This document shows positions 1 through 6,767 of a stretch of DNA of 7,063 bases, piece after piece; position 1 is the first letter of the stretch; each line of letters begins with the position of its first letter. Source of the stretch: Piscirickettsiaceae bacterium. GTDB taxonomy: Bacteria > Pseudomonadota > Gammaproteobacteria > Nitrosococcales > Methylophagaceae. The stretch lies in NCBI GenBank assembly GCA_018646825.1, contig JABGUA010000081.1:1-7063 (forward strand). The letters are read 5' to 3'. The notes beneath the pieces were generated by a model. The model saw nothing but the letters and a program-made list of their open reading frames with translations, did no database searches and was not told the origin of the DNA. A program made the position numbers and the translations under genes.

Positions 1-866
<866 letters not shown>

Positions 867-867
<1 letters not shown>

Positions 868-2033
868 TGCAATTGTCTGATTTCACCAAACTAGATTTAC
901 AACGTCTGCCATCACCGTGTTTTGTGGTGGATGAAGTCGCCGTTGAGCGTAATTTAGCGATTCTTAAAGATGTCGCAGATCGCAGTGGTGCAAAAGTCTT
1001 AGCTGCATTGAAAGCCTTTTCAATGTGGTCATTAGCGCCATTAACTTCGCAATATTTAAGTGGCACTTGCGCCAGTGGATTGCATGAAGCTAAGTTAGGC
1101 CAACAAGAATATGGCGGTGAAGTTCATGTGTTCGCCGCGGCTTATAATGAAGCCGATGTGATAGAACTATTAACGTTCGCTCAGCACATTGTGTTTAATT
1201 CCTGTGGGCAATGGTTACGGTTTCGAGATATCTGTTTGGCAGCTCAAGTCAAGCGGCCTGAATTGCAGTTTGGTTTACGAGTTAACCCCGAACATTCAGA
1301 AGGGGCCCTGCTGATTTATGACCCTTGTGCACAGGGTTCGCGTTTAGGTATTACTTTAGCCAAATTAGATGAAGCAGCCTTAGGTGGTATTTCAGGCCTA
1401 CATTTTCATACCTTATGCGAACAAGGCTTTGAACCCTTAGCCAGAACAGTGAAAGCAGTTGAAAAAAAGTTTGGTCATTTATTATCTCAAATGGATTGGG
1501 TTAACTTTGGTGGAGGGCATCACATTACTGCAGAGGGTTATGATGTTGATGGCTTGGTTACTTTAGTACAAGAATTTTCTGAACGACATCAAGTGCAAGT
1601 TTATTTAGAACCCGGAGAAGCCATCGCAATTGGTACGGGGATATTAAGCTGTGAAGTCTTGGACTTGACTTGGAATCAGTTGAATCAAGCTATCCTAGAT
1701 ACGTCAGCAACGTGCCACATGCCCGATACGTTAGAAATGCCATATCGACCTGAGATAACAGGTGCTGAAGAAGCGGATGTATTGCCACATACCTATCGTT
1801 TAGGTGGTTTAACCTGTCTGGCGGGTGATGTGATTGGTGATTATAGTTTTGCTGAACCTTTGCATATGGGTCAGCGACTGATATTTGAAGATATGAGTCA
1901 TTACACTATGGTGAAAACTACTACCTTTAATGGCACCAAATTACCGTCCTTAGCGATTTGGAACTCTGAAACGGATCAGCTCAATATCGTTAAAATATTT
2001 GGCTATGAAGACTTTAAAAACAGGTTGTCGTAA
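867..2033 (+). CDS. nspC: Carboxynorspermidine/carboxyspermidine decarboxylase (NspC type)
   Basis: This 388-residue protein is a PLP-dependent, alanine-racemase-fold (fold type III) decarboxylase, and its length is normal for the family. It removes the carboxyl group from carboxynorspermidine, carboxyspermidine or an agmatine analogue, giving the free triamine. Visible landmarks are LPSPCFVVDE near the N terminus, the probable PLP lysine K49 in AALKAFSMWS, LHFHTLCEQG (about residue 178), the phosphate-binding loop NFGGGHHIT (about 213-221), YLEPGEA (about 246-252), CHMPDTLEMPYRP with the likely catalytic cysteine (about 282), and GGLTCLAGDVIGDY (about 313-326). The ATG overlaps the preceding TAA by one base (TAATG) and has only a weak GGA six bases upstream, which fits translational coupling. 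Substrate preference cannot be read from the sequence; the downstream ureohydrolase makes aminopropylagmatine a possible product as well as spermidine. Confidence 0.93.
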
Positions 2034-2923
2034 TGACTAAACAAACAGCAAAACCGTATCCCATATTTTTAGGTTCAGAAATTGAGCAAGCCGATCCAGA
2101 AACAGCGATGTTTCATATCTTACCGGTGCCGTATGAGAAATCCGTATCATATGGCAGCGGCACGGCATTAGGTCCAAAAGCAATCCTTAAAGCTTCATGG
2201 CAATTAGAACAATGGGATGGCAAGAGCAAACCTTGCGATCTAGGCATTCATACATGTGAAGCCGTAGATTGTGATGTCGAACCTGAGCAAGTCATTGAAA
2301 ATATCGCTCAAGCGACACGTGATATTCTCGAACAAGGCGGTATGCCTGTCGTGTTTGGTGGTGAACACACCGTGACCTATGGTGTGTTAAAAGGTTTAAA
2401 AGTAGCAGGTATTGAAGACTTTGGCATTGTGCAAATCGACGCTCATGCTGATTTACGAGAAGCCTATGAAGGTGATGCTTTAAGTCATGCGTCAGTAATG
2501 AAACGAGCGGTTGATATGGGGATTCCATTGTACCAACTTGGCGTTCGTGCTTTTTGTGAAGAAGAAATTGCCTATCGCGAGCAATATGGTGTCCATTATC
2601 AGGATGCAGATGAATTAGTATCTAACAATATTAATAGCATCACATTGCCTGCCGATTTCCCTCAAAAAGTATTTTTTACTTTAGATATCGATGGCATGGA
2701 TCCTTCAGTTTTCCCTTCAACAGGTACACCCGTTCCAGGTGGTTTGAGTTGGTATCAGACGTTAAACTTATTTGAATCAGTAGCTCAACAACGTGAAGTT
2801 ATTGGCTTTGACATCATGGAATTTGCACCTATTAAAGGCTTTCATGCCTATGATTTTGCCGCTGCAATGTTGACGTATAAAATGATGGGTATTGTTCAGC
2901 GTAATAGACTGGATACGCAATAA
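2033..2923 (+). CDS. speB: Agmatinase / aminopropylagmatine-type ureohydrolase (SpeB family)
   Basis: This 296-residue protein belongs to the arginase/agmatinase family of manganese enzymes that hydrolyse a guanidino group to an amine plus urea. All six expected metal ligands are present: H112 in FGGEHTVTYG, D136, H138 and D140 in QIDAHADLR, and D218 and D220 in LDIDGMDPS. The downstream GTGTPVPGGLSW-like stretch (here STGTPVPGGLSW) and the C-terminal DIMEFAP glutamate (E263) also fit. The ATG overlaps the nspC-like stop by one base, with AGG eight bases upstream. Classical agmatinase turns agmatine into putrescine. In this operon it could instead act last, converting aminopropylagmatine to spermidine, as reported for a cyanobacterial relative. 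The symbol denotes family membership rather than proven substrate. The fold assignment is firm; the substrate is not. Confidence 0.92.
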   Translation: MTKQTAKPYPIFLGSEIEQADPETAMFHILPVPYEKSVSYGSGTALGPKAILKASWQLEQWDGKSKPCDLGIHTCEAVDCDVEPEQVIENIAQATRDILEQGGMPVVFGGEHTVTYGVLKGLKVAGIEDFGIVQIDAHADLREAYEGDALSHASVMKRAVDMGIPLYQLGVRAFCEEEIAYREQYGVHYQDADELVSNNINSITLPADFPQKVFFTLDIDGMDPSVFPSTGTPVPGGLSWYQTLNLFESVAQQREVIGFDIMEFAPIKGFHAYDFAAAMLTYKMMGIVQRNRLDTQ

Positions 2924-2930
2924 TTTATTA

Positions 2931-2970
2931 CTGTTTTATTTTCTACAATCGCGCTAGAATTCGCGCTTTT
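2931..2970 (+). promoter_or_regulatory. Possible promoter with GC-rich discriminator between speB and the SnoaL-like gene
   Basis: The 65-base gap holds TAGAAT (2955-2960), a fair -10 hexamer, followed directly by a GC-rich TCGCGC stretch of the kind seen at growth-rate-controlled promoters. A -35 match 17 bases upstream (TGTTTT, 2932-2937) is poor. The motif TCGCGCT occurs twice as a direct repeat (2949-2955 and 2961-2967). The same bases could instead form a 4-bp CGCG/CGCG hairpin ahead of a short T run, a weak terminator at best. This is the only plausible internal transcription boundary in the cluster. Confidence 0.35.
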
Positions 2971-2988
2971 TAAATTGAGACACACACC

Positions 2989-3396
2989 ATGAACCAAGCA
3001 ACTGAAAAATTATTACAAGACTACTACGCCGCATTTAACAAACAAGATATGAATACCTTCTTAGCGATGTTAACCGATGATGTGATTCATGACATTAATC
3101 AAGGTTTACGTGAAGTAGGTAAAGATGTTTTTTCTAAATTTATGGATCGCATGAATGCACACTATAAAGAAGAAATCGCTAATATCTCTATTACTACTAA
3201 CGAAGATGGTAGCCGTGCTGCAGTAGAATTTACAGTTTTAGGTGAATACCTATCAACCGATGAAGGTTTACCAGAAGCCAATGGCCAAAAATATAATCTA
3301 CCAGCAGGTGCCTTCTTTGACATTCGTGATGGTAAAGTGGCTCGCGTTACCAACTATTACAATTTAGAAAATTGGATTGCACAAGTAGCGGGTTAG
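2989..3396 (+). CDS. SnoaL/NTF2-fold protein, ketosteroid-isomerase-related family
   Basis: This 135-residue protein has the NTF2/SnoaL cone fold typical of small ligand-binding or isomerase-like enzymes. The N-terminal helix pattern YYAAFNKQDMNTFLAMLTDD (about residues 13-32) is characteristic of the superfamily. The following HDINQGLREVGKDVFSKFM (about 34-52) is characteristic of the 'steroid delta-isomerase-related' subfamily, whose reaction is not established. The C-terminal strands FFDIRDGKVARVTNYYN also fit the fold. No signal peptide or membrane segment is visible, so it should be cytoplasmic. GAGA at 2977-2980 is the best ribosome-binding candidate for this ATG. The GNAT gene starts nine bases after its stop, so they are very probably one transcript. 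Despite the family name, nothing here indicates steroid metabolism; a role with an amine or amide substrate shared with its neighbours is an inference from context. Confidence 0.85.
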   Translation: MNQATEKLLQDYYAAFNKQDMNTFLAMLTDDVIHDINQGLREVGKDVFSKFMDRMNAHYKEEIANISITTNEDGSRAAVEFTVLGEYLSTDEGLPEANGQKYNLPAGAFFDIRDGKVARVTNYYNLENWIAQVAG

Positions 3397-3405
3397 ACAG
3401 ACAGC

Positions 3406-3993
3406 ATGTTGACACTACAACGTTTATCAGGCGGCCAACTCAATCAATACATTCGTGAATTGGCGCGCTTGCGGATCGAAGTATTTCGTGATTGGCCTTA
3501 TCTATATGATGGTGATATAGACTATGAACTGACCTATCTGCAAACCTATATTCAATCACCAGATAGTGTGGTCGTGTTGGCATTTGATCGCGATAAGGTG
3601 GTGGGTGCTTCAACAGGCATTCCACTCAAATATGAAACCGATGAGGTCAAACAGCCATTTATTGATGCAGGCTATGATATTGAGAGCGTCTTTTACTGTG
3701 GCGAATCTGTGTTGGTCTCAAGCTGTCGTGGTCAAGGTGCAGGCGTGGCATTTTTTGAACATCGTGAAACCCATGCTCAAGAAGTGGGGGGCTTTGACTA
3801 CTCCTGTTTCTGTGGTATCCAACGACCAGACGATCACCCCAGACGTCCTGCTGACTATATCCCATTAGATAATTTTTGGCTTAAACGTGGTTATGAAAAG
3901 CATCCTGAATTAAATACGACCTTTAACTGGAAAGAGCTAGATGAGTCTAATGAGTCACCAAAACCAATGACATTTTGGATGAAAAAATTGTAA
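3406..3993 (+). CDS. GNAT-family N-acetyltransferase
   Basis: This 195-residue protein has the GNAT acetyl-CoA-binding signature: a strand ending SVLVSSCRGQGAG, with the R/Q-x-x-G-x-G/A-type loop RGQGAG at about residues 108-113. A family-typical late segment, LDNFWLKRGYEKHPE, lies at about 154-168. The N terminus (LARLRIEVFRDWPYLYDGD) resembles GNAT proteins that occur next to, or fused with, nitrilase-family enzymes. The acceptor substrate is unknown; a small amine such as a polyamine would suit the neighbourhood, but that is inference. The ATG at 3406 has no clear Shine-Dalgarno sequence and sits nine bases after the SnoaL-like stop, so coupling is likely. Its own stop overlaps the amidase start by one base. 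The final residues TFWMKKL keep the usual GNAT C-terminal strand, so the protein looks complete. Confidence 0.88.
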   Translation: MLTLQRLSGGQLNQYIRELARLRIEVFRDWPYLYDGDIDYELTYLQTYIQSPDSVVVLAFDRDKVVGASTGIPLKYETDEVKQPFIDAGYDIESVFYCGESVLVSSCRGQGAGVAFFEHRETHAQEVGGFDYSCFCGIQRPDDHPRRPADYIPLDNFWLKRGYEKHPELNTTFNWKELDESNESPKPMTFWMKKL

Positions 3994-4880
3994 TGGACAT
4001 TGTGAAAATTGCCGTCGCTCAATATGATATTGGTTTTTTTAATCAATGGTCTGACTATGCCGAGAAATTAACGGACTGGGTGAAAACTGCTGCCGAGCAG
4101 GGCTCTAAATTATTAGTTTTTCCTGAATATGGATCGATGGAACTGACTTCTTTATTTGCTGAAGTCGTTTATAAAGATCTCAATCAACAACTACACGCTA
4201 TGCAAGACGTGTATCCACTGTGGCAAGCCTTACATTGTGAATTAGCGAAACAATTTGATGTCATGATCTTAGGTGCCTCATTTCCTGTGTTACAAGAAGA
4301 TGGATCATTCCGTAACCGGGCCAACCTATTCGACAAAAACGGCCTGATTGATTATCAAGATAAACTTATCATGACACGTTTTGAAAATGAACAATGGTTA
4401 ATAAAAGGCACGAATGAAATTAAAGTCATTGATACTGAACTAGGTAAAATCGCTATTAATATCTGCTACGACTCCGAGTTTCCGCTCATTGCTCACCAAC
4501 AAGTCGCTGCTGGAGCCAACATTATTCTCGTACCGAGTTGCACCGATACCGAAGCAGGCTTTCATCGTGTGAGAATCGGTTGCCAAGCACGAGCATTAGA
4601 AAACCAATGTTACGTTGTGCAATCGCTTACATTTGGTCTGGCAGATTGGTCAGCGGCAGTCGATGTGAATACCGGCCGAGCCAGTATTTATACCCCTGTA
4701 GATTACGGCTTCCCGGATAATGGGTTATTAAACGAAGGTTCAAGCAATAAAGCAGAATGGGTTTACGCTGACTTAGATTTCGCTAAAATTGCCCGTATTC
4801 GACAAGAAGGGCAAGTGTTTAATTATCGTGACTGGATACTACAAGATGAACTACAAATAACAACAATAAATTTAGATTAG
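3993..4880 (+). CDS. Carbon-nitrogen hydrolase (nitrilase-superfamily amidase)
   Basis: This 295-residue protein has the full Glu-Lys-Cys triad of the nitrilase superfamily: E45 in LLVFPEYGSME, K124 in YQDKLIMTRFE and C158 in AINICYDSEFP. E133 is a candidate for the second conserved glutamate. Family members hydrolyse or form amides of small molecules in the cytoplasm. The CYDSEFP context is closer to the branch found fused to GNAT domains (for example Bacillus subtilis YhcX) than to the classical N-carbamoylputrescine amidase active site, so that activity should not be assumed. I chose the ATG at 3993, which gives MDIVKIAVAQYDIG and a TAATG overlap like the other junctions here. An in-frame ATG at 3975 would add six residues inside the GNAT gene. 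The downstream region holds no clear strong terminator. Confidence 0.9.
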   Translation: MDIVKIAVAQYDIGFFNQWSDYAEKLTDWVKTAAEQGSKLLVFPEYGSMELTSLFAEVVYKDLNQQLHAMQDVYPLWQALHCELAKQFDVMILGASFPVLQEDGSFRNRANLFDKNGLIDYQDKLIMTRFENEQWLIKGTNEIKVIDTELGKIAINICYDSEFPLIAHQQVAAGANIILVPSCTDTEAGFHRVRIGCQARALENQCYVVQSLTFGLADWSAAVDVNTGRASIYTPVDYGFPDNGLLNEGSSNKAEWVYADLDFAKIARIRQEGQVFNYRDWILQDELQITTINLD

Positions 4881-4889
4881 AACTCGTAT

Positions 4890-4924
4890 AACATGTGGCA
4901 TGATTCTCATTCTTAATGAAGTTC
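4890..4924. repeat. Left copy of a local direct repeat
   Basis: The first ten bases, AACATGTGGC (4890-4899), recur exactly at 5725-5734. The 22 bases at 4903-4924 recur at 5786-5807 with a single mismatch; ATTCTCATTCTTAATGA is 17 identical bases. In this left copy the two blocks are three bases apart, and in the right copy about 51 bases apart. The second block contains the small hairpin TCATT-CTT-AATGA (4907-4919). Confidence 0.7.
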
Positions 4925-5060
4925 ACATAACTGTTGAAATTCACTAAATGTAAGAATGGCGATCACTTACAAATCAGTGAGTTAAAATTAAGTTTAATAA
5001 TGGGGCTATATGGAGATAGTCACTCACTAATCATAATAATTTCCAAAAATAAATCATTAA

Positions 5061-5099
5061 TGTTGAGATTTTTAAAAAATATATTCATTTATCTCAACA
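5061..5099. repeat. 9-bp perfect inverted repeat with 21-base AT-rich loop
   Basis: TGTTGAGAT at 5061-5069 is exactly complementary to ATCTCAACA at 5091-5099. The loop is almost all A and T. It is not followed by a T run, so it is not an obvious intrinsic terminator; the next bases are AAGAAAGAAGGTG. It could be an operator, the end of a lost element, or chance in AT-rich DNA. Confidence 0.5.
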
Positions 5100-5196
5100 A
5101 GAAAGAAGGTGAATAAATCAAAGCAAATCCCTCGTCATTTTCCTACATTTTTAATATGTCTTATTTTAAAGTTTCTATAATTATATTTTTTAACCC

Positions 5197-5586
5197 TACA
5201 ATAACCGTGCAATCGAAACGGCTCAAGTGATTGACGAACTGATAAAAATGGCCAAAGATACGGCTGCCGATGCTGAAATGGCCGAGAGAGGTCAGGGTTA
5301 AATACTGATGAAATTGCATTCTATCGTGCATTAATACAGAACGAATCAGCAGTCCTTAAGTTAGAAGATGAAAAATTACGTGAACTTGCTGGGCATGTGA
5401 CTGAAGTTGAGAAATAGTACTACGGTTGATTGGCAACATAGAGACAGTGTGCGGGCAAAGCTCAGAAACTGGTAAGACGGGCCGGGCATTGCGTCGTTGG
5501 AAATATCCACCGGATAAAGCGATGAGGCTGTAGAGTTGTGTCTTAAACAAGCTGAACCTTTATCAGAAAGCTGGTCTGTTGGTTAG
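5197..5586 (+). pseudogene. hsdR: Remnant of type I restriction endonuclease subunit HsdR, C-terminal end
   Basis: The three forward frames, read in turn, reconstruct the end of an HsdR protein (the C-terminal helical region known as DUF3387). Frame 5197-5298 gives YNNRAIETAQVIDELIKMAK. After a shift near 5295, GLNTDEIAFYRALIQNESAV runs to a TAG at 5415. From 5416, STTVDWQHRDSVRAKLR runs to about 5468. A further shift gives LVRRA, then ALRRWKYPPDKA (5486-5521). A last shift gives DEAVELCLKQAEPLSESW, with a stop at 5584-5586. At least four frameshifts plus internal stops rule out a working gene. The ATPase/translocase and nuclease domains are absent, and no hsdM or hsdS is visible. An intact HsdR is roughly 800-1100 residues, so only about 130 codons survive. 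It marks an old restriction-modification locus at this site that was mostly deleted. Confidence 0.85.
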
Positions 5587-5624
5587 GTAAATTAAGAAAA
5601 ACACAATCTTCATTAAAATATAGT

Positions 5625-5644
5625 TTCATTCAAATTCATTCAGA
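5625..5644. repeat. Tandem 10-bp repeat, two units
   Basis: TTCATTCAAA (5625-5634) is followed directly by TTCATTCAGA (5635-5644), a single-base difference. With only two units in AT-rich DNA this may be ordinary slippage. Confidence 0.45.
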
Positions 5645-5724
5645 TTTCAAAATTTGAACATTTCTACACAATAAATCCCAAAATAGGTGCCGGATAGTTC
5701 CAGCTTGTCTTTCGAGAATTAGAA

Positions 5725-5807
5725 AACATGTGGCGCATCTCGTGGCTTTCACGTCATACATGTTGTCATTCTCATGCATGATAGAATTCTCATTCTTAAT
5801 GACGTTC
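5725..5807. repeat. Right, expanded copy of the local repeat, with nested inverted repeats
   Basis: It begins with AACATGTGGC and ends with the 22-base block shared with 4903-4924, but holds about 48 extra bases between them. The extra part makes nested dyads. AACATGT (5725-5731) pairs with ACATGTT (5758-5764), and inside it CGTG (5741-5744) pairs with CACG (5750-5753). ACGTCAT (5751-5757) can alternatively pair with ATGACGT (5799-5805). A further ATTCTCAT lies at 5768-5775, so the copy itself may contain an internal duplication. Confidence 0.6.
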
Positions 5808-5880
5808 TACACTTTGATTCGGTATGATTTAAGGTTATATTCATTTGTTCGCATAATGTATATTATGTTAAATAATGGCG

Positions 5881-5896
5881 TAAGGATATTCTTATG
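5881..5896 (+). promoter_or_regulatory. Orphaned ribosome binding site and ATG of the broken zntB
   Basis: TAAGGA (5881-5886) sits seven bases before an ATG at 5894, the same core and spacing as the site of the intact dehydratase gene at 6755-6770. The ATG opens only MTCES before a TGA at 5909-5911. The ZntB reading frame begins almost at that point in another frame, so this looks like the original zntB start left behind after a deletion. Confidence 0.5.
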
Positions 5897-6650
5897 ACTT
5901 GCGAAAGTTGAAGCCGGGTTCTTACTAATTTTACGTGGTGTAAATCTGAATACGAATGCCAGACCAGAAGATATGATTTCGATTCGTTTATGGATAGATT
6001 CAGAGCGTATTATCAGCGTTCAAAAATATAACTTTAAAGCGATAGCAGATATTGAACAACGTTTAAAAACTGGCAAAGGTCCTAAATCATCTGGTGAATT
6101 CCTCTGTCAATTAATTGCGCGTTTATTTGACCGGATGGAGCCTGTCTTTTCTGACTTAGATGAACACTTAAACAATACCGAAGAGCGCATTCTTGAATCC
6201 CCTGATGCCAATGAGCGAAAGGCGATCACGCTTATTAGAAAACAAGCAATTTCTTATAGACGGTACATCGCCCCACAACGAGAGGTGATTTCAGGTTTAA
6301 GAACCTCCGATCAGCCGTGGTTGAGTCAAATTAATAAACGACGGTTGCAAGAATCATTAGATCAAATAATTCGTTATGTCGAAGACTTGGATACCATACG
6401 TGAGCGAGCTCAAATTGTTAAAGATGAACTGGCCAATGCCCTTGCCGATAAAATGAATAAAAATATGTATATATTATCTATTGTCGCTGCCGTTTTCTTG
6501 CCCTTAGGCTTCTTTACCGGCTTATTGGGCATTAACGTAGGCGGCTTACCGGGTATAGATAACAATGCTGCTTTTCTAATTGTTTGCTTAATATGTTTGG
6601 CATTTGCAGGAACCGTTTTGGGAATATTTAAATACTTAAAGTGGCTCTAA
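5894..6650 (+). pseudogene. zntB: ZntB-like CorA-family metal transporter, N-terminally deleted (open from ATG 5973, 225 aa)
   Basis: The homologous frame runs from just after a TGA at 5895-5897 to the TAA at 6648-6650, about 250 codons against roughly 325 in E. coli ZntB. It resumes at VEAGFLLILRGVNLN, which corresponds to about residue 83 of E. coli ZntB, so the front of the cytoplasmic domain is missing. The remainder is intact: the long helix containing RKQAISYRRYIAPQREV, TM1 (about residues 166-185 counted from ATG 5973), the family GxN motif as GINVGG (186-191), and TM2 (about 199-219) ending in the conserved KWL. The first in-frame ATG is at 5973, with only a weak AGAAG close by, so a 225-residue product may still be made. 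Intact ZntB pentamers transport zinc across the inner membrane. Loss of the cytoplasmic front probably disables it, hence the pseudogene call; a shortened functional protein is the alternative. Confidence 0.8.
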
Positions 6651-6707
6651 GCCGATAAATATTGGTTATAGCTTAAGTAGCCCTATTATTATGCCTTGCG
6701 ATGGAAC

Positions 6708-6736
6708 TTGACACCCTATCCTGACAGTCCTACTCT
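6708..6736 (+). promoter_or_regulatory. Probable sigma70-type promoter of the dehydratase gene
   Basis: A perfect TTGACA (6708-6713) is followed after 17 bases by TACTCT (6731-6736), which keeps the three most conserved -10 positions. Transcription would start near 6743, leaving a leader of about 25 bases containing TAAGGA at 6755-6760. Confidence 0.5.
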
Positions 6737-6767
6737 GCAAGAGATAAGCTAACGTAAGGAAGTAAAA

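Larger units (their letters stand above)
4881..5196. other. AT-rich intergenic stretch, left part of decayed region
   Basis: No convincing gene lies between the amidase stop and the hsdR remnant. The stretch holds the left copy of a local repeat (4890-4924) and a 9-bp inverted repeat (5061-5099). A TTG-initiated open frame (4934-5116, 60 codons) and a GTG-initiated 22-codon frame after an AAGG (from 5109) were examined. Both are low-complexity in an AT-rich context and have no recognisable family. Confidence 0.6.
5587..5893. other. AT-rich non-coding stretch upstream of the broken zntB
   Basis: No gene is visible here. The stretch contains a tandem pair of 10-mers differing by one base (5625-5644, TTCATTCAAA then TTCATTCAGA) and the palindrome TTCAAAATTTGAA (5646-5658). 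It also holds the structured repeat at 5725-5807 and a 6-bp inverted repeat, CATAAT/ATTATG (5852-5867). A weak promoter-like pair, TTGTTC (5845-5850) and TTAAAT (5868-5873) at 17-base spacing, precedes the ribosome binding site at 5881. Confidence 0.5.

Noticed and set aside
3566..3868. 100-codon forward open frame inside the GNAT gene
   Set aside because: It is in another frame of a gene with a clear acetyl-CoA-binding motif, and it has no family character of its own.
3975..3992. Upstream ATG for the amidase, adding MDEKIV
   Set aside because: The ATG at 3993 gives the usual family N terminus and the same TAATG overlap as the other junctions in the cluster.
3993..4880. Naming the amidase N-carbamoylputrescine amidase (AguB) because of its polyamine neighbours
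   Set aside because: The active-site context CYDSEFP does not match the AguB type, and an agmatinase-type enzyme is already present, so the carbamoylputrescine route is not implied.
4934..5116. 60-codon TTG-initiated open frame after the amidase
   Set aside because: It has no recognisable family, its low-complexity K/I/L-rich composition follows the local AT richness, it has no ribosome binding site, and it runs through the 5061-5099 inverted repeat.
5356..5550. Minus-strand 64-codon open frame
   Set aside because: It lies opposite the hsdR remnant, whose forward-strand protein similarity explains the sequence.
5625..5658. CRISPR-like repeats
   Set aside because: There are only two adjacent 10-mers with no spacers, so this is simple tandem duplication.
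6648..6675. Terminator after zntB (TAAGC/GCTTA inverted repeat)
   Set aside because: A five-base stem with an 18-base loop and no T run is too weak to support.
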